Assembly: GCA_002343075.1 (NCBI GenBank)
Contig: DDRH01000009.1
Coordinates: forward strand, 1 to 34,652
Source: Phycisphaerales bacterium UBA2421
Lineage (GTDB): Bacteria > Planctomycetota > Phycisphaerae > Tepidisphaerales > Tepidisphaeraceae
Direction of reading: 5' to 3'
DNA length: 34,652 nucleotides
Part shown: positions 25,099 to 31,823 of the stretch, piece by piece
How the letters are laid out: every line of letters begins with the position of its first letter
How positions within the stretch are numbered: position 1 is the first letter of the stretch
Notes under the pieces: model-generated
Told to the model about the DNA's origin: nothing
What the model saw: only the letters and a program-made list of their open reading frames with translations
Database searches by the model: none
Translations under genes and position numbers: made by a program

Positions 25099-25530
25099 AT
25101 GGCGAGCCGTCAAAGTGTGCTGGTGCTGTGTACGGGTAACTCGTGCCGGAGTCAGATGGCAGAGGCGTTTCTGCGTAGGTATCACGGCGATCGATTTGAC
25201 GTTCACTCTGCGGGGACGCTTCCGAAGGATGAAGTGCATCCTCTGGCAGTTCGGGCGATGGACGAGGTTGGCGTTGATATCAGCGAGCATCGGCCGAAGG
25301 ATGTTGCAGATTTTCTTGGCAAACTGCCCCTCGCGCATTTGCTGATCGTCTGCGATCGCGCGAACGATAGCTGCCCGCGGGTGTGGCCCGGAAGTATCAG
25401 TCGCACCTACATGCCCTTCGATGACCCCGCCGACGCAACCGGAGACGATGAGGCGGTCATGGCCGTGTTCCGCCGGGTGCGCGATGAGATTGATGCCGCG
25501 ATGAACCGTTGGTCTCCACCGAAAGAGTAA
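25099..25530 (+). CDS. arsC: Arsenate reductase, thioredoxin-coupled (LMW phosphatase fold)
   Basis: 143 residues from the ATG at 25099; AGAGGTG, formed by the end of arsR, serves as ribosome-binding site. The P-loop C11-T-G-N-S-C16-R17-S is the arsenate reductase form of CX5R, and VCDRANDSC provides Cys85 and Cys92, the pair that relays the disulfide to thioredoxin in this class. The conserved general acid lies in PFDDPA (about residue 109). It converts arsenate to arsenite, which the next gene product can methylate. A generic protein-tyrosine phosphatase is less likely given the extra cysteines and the ars context. Confidence 0.92.
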   Translation: MASRQSVLVLCTGNSCRSQMAEAFLRRYHGDRFDVHSAGTLPKDEVHPLAVRAMDEVGVDISEHRPKDVADFLGKLPLAHLLIVCDRANDSCPRVWPGSISRTYMPFDDPADATGDDEAVMAVFRRVRDEIDAAMNRWSPPKE

Positions 25531-25557
25531 GCCGTTTTTTGATCCAGGAGTGCAATC

Positions 25558-26490
25558 ATGATTGAAGAATCTCTAACCAATATCGTGAAAGAGAAGTATG
25601 GTGCCACCGCCCGCGCCGGGCTGTCGAGCGAGAACGACGGCGTTCGCAGTGTCGCCGAGGCCTTCGGGTATACCGCAGACGAACTGTCGCGCATTCCCGC
25701 CGAAGCGAACATGGGCCTTTCGTGCGGCAATCCGATCGCGCTGGCCAATCTCCGTGCCGGCGAAGTAGTGGTTGATCTGGGTTCCGGCGGCGGGCTGGAT
25801 GTGTTCCTCGCGGCCGCCAAAGTGGGGCCGACGGGTCGCGCGATCGGCATCGACATGACGCCCGACATGGTCGCGCTCGCAAAACGCAACGCCGCAAAGG
25901 GAGACGCTCAGGGAGCGCCGTATGAAAACGTCGAGTTTCTCCTCGGCGAGATCGACAAACTCCCGCTGCCCGATGCCTCGGCGGATGTCATCATCTCCAA
26001 TTGCGTAATCAATCTCGCTGCAGACAAAAGTGCGGTGTTTCGCGAAATGTATCGCGTGCTGCGTCCCGGCGGGCGAGTGGCTGTGAGCGATATCGCGCTC
26101 AAGAAGCCGCTGCCCGCAGAACTTGCCCGCGATGTTGCCGCATTTGTTGGGTGCATCTCGGGGGCGATCGCGGTGGAGAAGTATGAGTCTGGCTTACGTG
26201 AGGCGGGATTTGCCAGCATTGCCGTTGTGGATGCGCAGGCCGATCTCAACGCCTATGCGAAGGTCGAGGGTCAGGTTGGTTGTTGCAGCCCGGCGATGGC
26301 CGCGCCGCCGGTCGCGCAAGCCACTTGCTGCGTGGGCACAAAAACTGTTTCACTAGCCGTCGGTGGCGGCGGTTGCTGCGGCACCGAGCCGGCGGCCGAG
26401 GATGCGCATGAGGCAATTGCCAGCGTTCTGGAGCGGCATGATGTCAACGAGTTTGCTGCCAGTGTGAAGGTGTTTGCGATAAAGATGTAG
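25558..26490 (+). CDS. arsM: Arsenite S-adenosylmethionine methyltransferase
   Basis: 310 residues; CAGGAG precedes the ATG by about nine bases. The SAM-binding core starts at [20 protein letters not shown]. Three arsenite-binding cysteines of the family are conserved: Cys56 (MGLSCGNP), Cys149 (ISNCVINL) and Cys199 (FVGCISG). It methylates As(III), leading to methylated and volatile arsenicals. Beyond the usual core there is a C-terminal extension with three vicinal cysteine pairs (242-243, 257-258, 273-274) separated by Ala/Gly/Val-rich linkers, which may carry or sense As(III). It is cotranscribed with arsR and arsC by spacing. Confidence 0.93.
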   Translation: MIEESLTNIVKEKYGATARAGLSSENDGVRSVAEAFGYTADELSRIPAEANMGLSCGNPIALANLRAGEVVVDLGSGGGLDVFLAAAKVGPTGRAIGIDMTPDMVALAKRNAAKGDAQGAPYENVEFLLGEIDKLPLPDASADVIISNCVINLAADKSAVFREMYRVLRPGGRVAVSDIALKKPLPAELARDVAAFVGCISGAIAVEKYESGLREAGFASIAVVDAQADLNAYAKVEGQVGCCSPAMAAPPVAQATCCVGTKTVSLAVGGGGCCGTEPAAEDAHEAIASVLERHDVNEFAASVKVFAIKM

Positions 26491-26499
26491 GCTTGTGAG

Positions 26500-27456
26500 G
26501 TGCGTGTGGTGTTTCGGGTCGGACCGCTCATTCTCCTTGCGCTCCTGGTGGTGGGTTGCGCGCGCGGCGGCGCGGACAGACTCATCTCCGCCGACAGAAT
26601 TCTGGCCGACATCAGCTATCTCTCGTCGGACCATTTCAAGGGGCGTGCGTGTCGGTCTCCCGAAGCCCAAGAGGCGGCAGCGTTTATTGCGGCGCGGTTT
26701 GCGAAAGCTGGGCTGGAGCCGGTCGCCGGCGGCGATGGATTCTTCCACGGCACCGCCGACGAGTCGATGGCGCCCAATGTCCTGGGCATGCGTCGTGGCA
26801 GCGGCGACGAGTTCGTGCTCATCAGCGCGCACTACGATCATCTGCCGCTAAAGAGTGATGGCGAAGACCGGATCTACAACGGTGCCGACGATAACGCCTC
26901 CGGCACCGCCGCTGTTCTGGCAATTGCGGATGCGATGCAGCAGGCGCGGATGCGGACAGATGCTTCGATCATCTTCATCGCGTTCACAGGCGAGGAGGCG
27001 GGCTTGCGCGGGTCGCGCTTTCTCGCGGGCAAGCCGCCGTTTGCGTTGGCGCGCGTGCGTGGAATGTTCAACATGGACATGATCAGCCGGGGCGAGCCTG
27101 ATTTGATCTTTGTCGACGGCGGGAAGGAAGCGGGCCCGCTTCGCGACCTGCTTGCGAATGAGAATCGACGATTGAAGATTGGATTGCGCCTGGTGATGGG
27201 CACGCATCCAGACTGGCTCGCGCGTTCGGATCAAGGCCCGTTCATTCGCAGAAAAGTGCCCGCGGTGTTGCTGAGTGTGGAGGACCATGCCGACTACCAC
27301 GAAGTCACCGACACCGCGGACCGCGTGCTGCCGGAGCTGGCCAAGCGGGTAACCCGGCTGGTTATGGCCGCCGCAATAACACTTGCCGCAGAACAGCGAT
27401 TAGCACGGCGGGCAGCCGCGGCTGCGGGGTTAAAATGGGATGTTTGGTTGCTTTAG
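26500..27456 (+). CDS. M28-family zinc aminopeptidase, putative lipoprotein
   Basis: 318 residues from a GTG at 26500. The N-terminal hydrophobic segment ends in V-V-G-C (Cys20), a lipobox. Catalytic features of the M28 di-zinc peptidases are in order: H111-Y-D113 (SAHYDHL), NGADDNASG (bridging Asp about 130), FTGEEAGLRGS (Glu165/166), NMDM (Asp193) and a final zinc His in DYHEVTDTAD. It probably removes N-terminal residues from peptides in the periplasm or at the outer membrane. It begins nine bases after arsM, so it is likely in the same transcript, although a role in arsenic handling is not obvious. Confidence 0.9.
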   Translation: MRVVFRVGPLILLALLVVGCARGGADRLISADRILADISYLSSDHFKGRACRSPEAQEAAAFIAARFAKAGLEPVAGGDGFFHGTADESMAPNVLGMRRGSGDEFVLISAHYDHLPLKSDGEDRIYNGADDNASGTAAVLAIADAMQQARMRTDASIIFIAFTGEEAGLRGSRFLAGKPPFALARVRGMFNMDMISRGEPDLIFVDGGKEAGPLRDLLANENRRLKIGLRLVMGTHPDWLARSDQGPFIRRKVPAVLLSVEDHADYHEVTDTADRVLPELAKRVTRLVMAAAITLAAEQRLARRAAAAAGLKWDVWLL

Positions 27457-27510
27457 ATTGGCGACGATCGAGATTAGGCACAATTTTTTCGCATTTTTTT
27501 CTATGCAAGA

Positions 27511-27526
27511 TGCCATAAGAGTGGCA
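27511..27526. promoter_or_regulatory. Dyad TGCCA-N6-TGGCA upstream of the PEP-CTERM gene, next to a -10-like CATAAT
   Basis: The inverted repeat TGCCA TAAGAG TGGCA overlaps CATAAT (27525-27530), about 72 bp before the ATG at 27602. The surrounding 27480-27535 stretch is AT-rich compared with its neighbours and contains two runs of T. A regulator-binding site at a promoter is plausible; there is no clear -35. Confidence 0.35.
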
Positions 27527-27601
27527 TAATAAAGAGTGACGCGTTGCTAGCGCAACGCACACGTCGGTTCGATCACGTCTAGAAAAGGAGCGAAGCAGAA
27601 A

Positions 27602-28564
27602 ATGCGTAACTATCGTTTTGCGCGCCTCGGCGCGGCTGTGGTTTTTGGGTTGTCGACTGTCACGACGGCTGTCGCGGCTCCCATCTACTCCGAAGATTTT
27701 AACGTTGATAACTCGGCGAACTGGACCGTGAACGATCCTGGTTTGTCGGATATCACCAACGACTTCTTTTATGACTATTCTGCGATCGGCGTGCCCGCAG
27801 CCCCCAACGGAAGCGGTACCCGAGGCCTGAAGATGACCGCCAACAACAGCGGCGGTGTGTTCAGCGGCTACAGCGTTTCCCCCAATGGGCAGAGCTTCTC
27901 GGGTAACTACCGGGTCGAGTTTGATATGTGGCAGAACTACGTCGGCCCGCTCGGCCCGGGCGGCAATGGTACCACTCAGTTGAGCGTTTTCGGCATCGGT
28001 ACGGCGGGGAACGTCGCCGCCTGGCCGGGTGCGGCGGTCAAAGAAAGTGTGTTCTTCGCTGCCACTCTGGACGGCGGCTCCGCGAGCGACTATCGCGCTT
28101 ACTCCAGTGCAGCCCCAACCAGCTACCCCTCGGGCAGCGCTGTCTATCAGGCTCCGGGCGGAGCGATCAACGATAGCAATGCGTACTATGTCTCGGCATT
28201 TCCCGCCAACAGCGCGCCGGCCGCTCAGCTTGGCTTGTTCCCTGGCCAGACCGGTTCGACCAATGCCGGCGAGATATCGTTCACCTGGCGTCGCGTGATG
28301 ATCGATGTGTCCGGCGGCCTCGCTACTTGGACAGTTGATGGTGTGGCGATGGCAATCGTCGATCTCAGCACCGTGAGCCTCGGCGGTGGTAACATTCTCT
28401 TCGGTCACAGCGATACCAACGCCGGTTCGTCTACCGACCCGAATGACTTCCTGCTCAATGTCACGCTCATTGACAATGTGGCGGTCTTCGTCCCCGAACC
28501 GACAGGCATGCTCGCCGGTTCGATCGTCGCCGCAGGCCTCATCGCCCGCCGCCGTCGAGCCTGA
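27602..28564 (+). CDS. PEP-CTERM sorted surface protein, function unknown
   Basis: 320 residues; AAGGAG lies upstream of the ATG, a little far. A standard signal peptide is present (MRNYRFARLGAAVVFGLSTV, with cleavage predicted after AVA near residue 25). The body is beta-rich, Gly/Ser/Asn-rich and of no recognised enzymatic family; segments such as YRVEFDMWQNYVG and FTWRRVMIDVSGGLATWTVD resemble jelly-roll/lectin-like sheets. The C-terminus is VPEPTGMLAGSIVAAGL followed by ARRRRA: the PEP motif, hydrophobic helix and Arg cluster recognised by exosortase. It should be exported, cleaved and displayed or released. It is monocistronic, with a strong hairpin after the stop. Confidence 0.85.
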   Translation: MRNYRFARLGAAVVFGLSTVTTAVAAPIYSEDFNVDNSANWTVNDPGLSDITNDFFYDYSAIGVPAAPNGSGTRGLKMTANNSGGVFSGYSVSPNGQSFSGNYRVEFDMWQNYVGPLGPGGNGTTQLSVFGIGTAGNVAAWPGAAVKESVFFAATLDGGSASDYRAYSSAAPTSYPSGSAVYQAPGGAINDSNAYYVSAFPANSAPAAQLGLFPGQTGSTNAGEISFTWRRVMIDVSGGLATWTVDGVAMAIVDLSTVSLGGGNILFGHSDTNAGSSTDPNDFLLNVTLIDNVAVFVPEPTGMLAGSIVAAGLIARRRRA

Positions 28565-28590
28565 GTTATTCGTCAGCACTTTGAACGCAA

Positions 28591-28615
28591 CGGCCCGGGC
28601 AGTGTGCCCGGGCCG
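28591..28615 (+). terminator. 11-bp perfect hairpin after the PEP-CTERM gene
   Basis: CGGCCCGGGCA and TGCCCGGGCCG pair perfectly around GTG, 27 bp after the stop codon. A T run is absent (CTTGCGTCT follows), but the stem is very stable. Confidence 0.65.
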
Positions 28616-28744
28616 CTTGCGTCTATCGGCTCGGGTATTGCGGCCGGCGGCGGGGTGGCTTGAAGCGTTGCCAGGTGACCGCTGAAGTGGCGTCACAGTT
28701 GACGCAACGCTGGTGCAATCTTGTTTCGCGCGTAATCTGTCAGC

Positions 28745-29548
28745 ATGGCCGATCCGCAAACAAAGCATCTCCTCGATATCGCCACTGAAGCCGCTTACGT
28801 CGCGGGGAGGCACTCGCTGCGGTACTTTAATACCGGGGTGGCGGTTGATACCAAGTCGGATGATTCGCCGGTGACCATTGCCGACCGTGAGGGCGAGCAG
28901 ATTGTCCGCTCGATCATCGCGCGCCATCTCCCCACGCACAGCATCGTCGGCGAAGAACACGGCGCTTCGGCGGGCGATCCTGACTTCAAATGGTTCGTCG
29001 ATCCGATCGACGGCACAAAGAGTTTCATTCATGGCATCCCTCTCTATAGCGTGCTCATCGGCTGCGAAATCCGGGGGCGCGTCGATGTCGGGGTCATCTA
29101 CATGCCCGCGGTCGATGAACTGGTCGCCGCTGCCACGGGCCTCGGCTGCAGTTGGAATGGCCGCCGGGCGCGCGTCTCCACGACCGATTCGCTCGCCGAT
29201 GCCATGCTCCTTTGCACCGATCTCAAGATGACCCGGGCGCGCAACGACGCTTACGACCAACTCGAGTCCATCACCAAGTTGCAGCGATGCGCTTATGATG
29301 CTTACGGCTACGCGCTCGTCGCCACGGGGCGCGCCGATATCGTCATCGATCCTGTCATGAACGTCTGGGACTGCGGGCCGCTGCCGGTCATTCTCCGCGA
29401 AGCCGGCGGGCGGTTTTCGACCTGGGCCGGCGAAGAAACAATTCACGGCGGGGATGCCGTTGCCACCAATGGGCTGCTTCACGCGAGCGTGTTGCCGATT
29501 CTCGCTTCCACGCGACAGACCACCGCTAGCCCGATGCACGCGCGCTAA
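28745..29548 (+). CDS. hisN: Inositol-monophosphatase-family phosphatase, probably histidinol-phosphatase
   Basis: 267 residues, normal length. Metal-binding motifs: GEEHG (Glu70-Glu71), the signature WFVDPIDGTKSFIHGIP with Asp86 and Asp89, and WDCGPLPVIL near residue 210. The combination VDPIDGTKSFIHGIPLY and WDCGPLPVILREAGG is typical of HisN-type histidinol-phosphatases rather than of generic SuhB proteins. Expected reaction: L-histidinol phosphate to L-histidinol, Mg-dependent, in the cytoplasm. No other his genes are visible, so inositol-1-phosphatase or another sugar-phosphate phosphatase remains possible. Its 3' end overlaps the convergent PhyH-type gene by 23 bases. Confidence 0.82.
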   Translation: MADPQTKHLLDIATEAAYVAGRHSLRYFNTGVAVDTKSDDSPVTIADREGEQIVRSIIARHLPTHSIVGEEHGASAGDPDFKWFVDPIDGTKSFIHGIPLYSVLIGCEIRGRVDVGVIYMPAVDELVAAATGLGCSWNGRRARVSTTDSLADAMLLCTDLKMTRARNDAYDQLESITKLQRCAYDAYGYALVATGRADIVIDPVMNVWDCGPLPVILREAGGRFSTWAGEETIHGGDAVATNGLLHASVLPILASTRQTTASPMHAR

Positions 29549-30383
29549 CCCACTTACCGCAGACCAGCGGCGTCAGCGGGGTGAGAACGGGCCGGCCCAC
29601 GGCCACCTCGGCAAAGTGGCGCTCTCGCTCCAGTGCCTGGAAGGGGTTCTTCGGACGAATGAGTGTCTGCCCGGCAAGAAAATAGTAAACCCACAGTGTC
29701 ACCGATGGCACCTTCAGCGCACTTTGACGCACGCGGTGGAACACATTGCCCGTGATGAATGTTACATCCCCCGGCACCGGCGACGCCTGCAGCAGAGGAA
29801 GCCCCGAGCGCACCAGCCGGCCTCGGATGCGCTTCAGCGTGGTTGCACGGTGAAGCTTGAACTCGCTGCACTCCGGCAGCAGATGGCTGCCCACCAGCAA
29901 ATCCAGCGACCCCTCGCCAGCCGACGCGGGGGAGAGCGGAATGTACGCCGCCACCACCGCATCTCCGGGAACTGGCATCCGAACCGCGTCGAGGTGCCAG
30001 TCATCATCCGGCCCGCCAGGCTCGCGCACCACGAGCAAGTCGCTGTAAAGCTGCAACCCAGGCGCGCCAAGCAACTCCGCAGCACGTCGTGCCAGCGACA
30101 GATCAAGCACGATCGATCGCAGTCGTTCGTCCAACTGCCATGTGTTGCGTAGCTGAATACAATGACCCAGTGCCGACTGCTGCTCGGCATGCGGCAGGCC
30201 ATCGCCCATGTGCCTGATAGCGCATCGCATCGAGTGCTGCGAAATCGATGAGTTCGCAAGCCCGGAAAGCAAACCACAATCCGTGTAAACTCCGTCCCGA
30301 GCAAACTGAGTGCGCGCGTCAACTGATTTCACGGATGTGTAGCCCCGACCTGTGATGTTGTCGCCAACCGGTTGACTCGTCAT
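29526..30383 (-). CDS. Phytanoyl-CoA dioxygenase (PhyH)-family Fe(II)/2-oxoglutarate oxygenase
   Basis: 285 residues from the ATG at 30383; an upstream ATG at 30476 would overlap truA and gives an unlikely N-terminus. The iron-binding triad is visible: His130-x-Asp132 in DWHLDAVR and His216 in GNVFHRV, preceded by PGDVTFITG. YIPLSPASAGEGSLDLLVGSH is the family's central signature. Substrates in bacteria range from secondary metabolites to modified amino acids, and nothing nearby fixes it. It is divergent from truA (75 bp apart) and convergent with hisN. Confidence 0.8.
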   Translation of the reverse strand: MTSQPVGDNITGRGYTSVKSVDARTQFARDGVYTDCGLLSGLANSSISQHSMRCAIRHMGDGLPHAEQQSALGHCIQLRNTWQLDERLRSIVLDLSLARRAAELLGAPGLQLYSDLLVVREPGGPDDDWHLDAVRMPVPGDAVVAAYIPLSPASAGEGSLDLLVGSHLLPECSEFKLHRATTLKRIRGRLVRSGLPLLQASPVPGDVTFITGNVFHRVRQSALKVPSVTLWVYYFLAGQTLIRPKNPFQALERERHFAEVAVGRPVLTPLTPLVCGKWVSARASG

Positions 30384-30458
30384 GGGTGCCAGCAAAATTT
30401 GCGCGCAAGATTCGCTGGCGATCGGGGTCGGCGGGCCAGTGACCGAGGAGTGTAGGCA

Positions 30459-31331
30459 ATGTCCATACCGCGTCAATCGGATTCTTTTGTCTCGTTAAAA
30501 AAAGAAGGAGCACTCCGCTTTGTTTCGGCGGCGCGCCGCCTCAAAATCGTCATAGCCTACCGCGGAACCGCGTACCACGGGTGGCAAGTCCAGCCGACGC
30601 CCCCGACCTGGAAGGGCCACCTTCCCGAGGGCGCCGCCGGCATCCCCACCGTACAGGAGACACTTCAGCGGACGATTGGCTCCGTTGTTGGCCATCCCGT
30701 CACGGTCTGTGGCTCCAGCCGGACCGACGCCGGCGTGCATGCCCACGCGCAGGTTGCTCACCTCGATACCTCCGCAGTCCAGATCCCACCGGAAAACCTG
30801 CGCCAGGCCGTCAACGCGCGCCTGCCGGGCGATATCCTTATCCGGTCCGTCGAGCAAGTAAATGACTCGTTTGACGCCATTTCGATGACCACCTCCAAGC
30901 GCTACGAATACATCATCTGGAACGAGCCAGATCGCCCGGTGTTCCAGGCCGATCTGGCCTGGCACCGTTGGCAACCCCTCGACGACACCGCCATCCGCGC
31001 CGCCGCCGCGCTGCTCGTGGGCACGCACGACTTCGCCAGCTTTGCCAAGCCCGGCCATGGCAGGGAACACACCGTGCGCACGATCACAGGCATCGACGTC
31101 GCTCGCGACGGCCCGCGCCTCATCATCTCGGTCGAGGGCACCGGCTTTCTCTGGCAGATGGTGCGCATCATCGTCGGCACACTCATCGAGGTCGGCCTGG
31201 CGCGCCGTCCCGCGAGCGAAATGACACCAATGCTCCAAGCCAAAGACCGCCGCGCCGCCGGACCCACCGCGCCAGCCCACGGGCTGTATCTGCATTCCAT
31301 TCAGTACAGATCATCCGTGGTCGGCGAGTAA
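30459..31331 (+). CDS. truA: tRNA pseudouridine synthase A
   Basis: 290 residues; GAGGAG precedes the ATG. Conserved motifs: IAYRGTAYHGWQ, TVQETLQRTI, catalytic Asp90 in GSSRTDAGVHA, then RYEYIIWN, HDFASFAKPG and GTGFLWQMVRIIVGTLIEVG. It makes pseudouridine at positions 38-40 of the tRNA anticodon stem. Relative to the usual family pattern there is an insertion of about 15 residues (PTPPTWKGHLPEGAAG) between YHGWQ and TVQ. The start is about 25 residues longer at the N-terminus than most TruA, so a later start is possible. Confidence 0.95.
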   Translation: MSIPRQSDSFVSLKKEGALRFVSAARRLKIVIAYRGTAYHGWQVQPTPPTWKGHLPEGAAGIPTVQETLQRTIGSVVGHPVTVCGSSRTDAGVHAHAQVAHLDTSAVQIPPENLRQAVNARLPGDILIRSVEQVNDSFDAISMTTSKRYEYIIWNEPDRPVFQADLAWHRWQPLDDTAIRAAAALLVGTHDFASFAKPGHGREHTVRTITGIDVARDGPRLIISVEGTGFLWQMVRIIVGTLIEVGLARRPASEMTPMLQAKDRRAAGPTAPAHGLYLHSIQYRSSVVGE

Positions 31332-31460
31332 GCGCCCCGGTGCGTCTCAATCCGCCCGCCCAAGCCCATCGCCACGCAGCCCGCCGGAGCAAAAAGTTCG
31401 CCGACTAAGTAGAATCTGCTATTTTCAAAAATCGGGCATTCTCGGGCATTTCCGGGCATG
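31332..31460 (+). other. Non-coding stretch after truA
   Basis: No gene is seen here. Together with the array that follows it makes a 492-bp gene-free interval. Near its end three short direct repeats of CGGGCAT occur at about 10-11-bp spacing (31434-31459), just before the first partial unit of the 180-bp array. Confidence 0.5.
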
Positions 31461-31823
31461 CGCCCATCACGCGCAGTTTCCTCCGTACGTCATCCTGTGT
31501 CCCTCATCCTTCATCCTTTCCCCCATACCCCTCGCGTTGCGCCCGCGGAGCGCCGAAAGCGCAGCGCGCCGAAAAACTTGCGGTTCCAACAAGTGTTCGC
31601 GGGGTGCCACGATATGGGCGTCCAGCCCATGTCGTGCGAGCGCGCGCACCACGGGCAGTCTCCTCCTCGCTTCATCCTTCATCCGTCATAATTCATCCTT
31701 TCCCCAATCCCCCGCGCTGCGCCCGCGGTGCACCGAAAGCGCAGCGCGCCGAAAGATTTAGGTCCACACAGGTATTCGCAGGGTGCCACGCCATGGGTTT
31801 CCGGCCCATGTCGTGCGAGCGTG
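31461..31823. repeat. About two copies of a 180-bp tandem repeat with two conserved hairpins
   Basis: The segment from about 31461 recurs from about 31643, and landmarks repeat at a 179-182-bp interval. Each copy has hairpin A: CGCG[T/C]TGCG with CGCAGCGCG (31533/31560 and 31713/31740). Each also has hairpin B around an ATGGG...CCCAT core: CACGATATGGGC with GCCCATGTCGTG at 31608-31636, and CATGGG with CCCATG at 31792-31810. Copies differ at many sites but stems are mostly preserved. A and B are joined by the conserved words GCGCCGAAA and GGGTGCCACG. There is no open frame of coding character. It is probably a dispersed structured repeat of this genome. Confidence 0.75.

Noticed and set aside
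27362..29539. A 725-codon open frame on the minus strand opposite the peptidase, PEP-CTERM and hisN genes
   Set aside because: It is antisense to three genes with clear motifs, has low-complexity Arg/His/Asp-rich composition and no recognisable domain; high GC makes such shadows common.
30384..30476. N-terminal extension of the PhyH-type gene to the ATG at 30476
   Set aside because: It would overlap the truA start and ribosome-binding site and adds sequence unlike the family.
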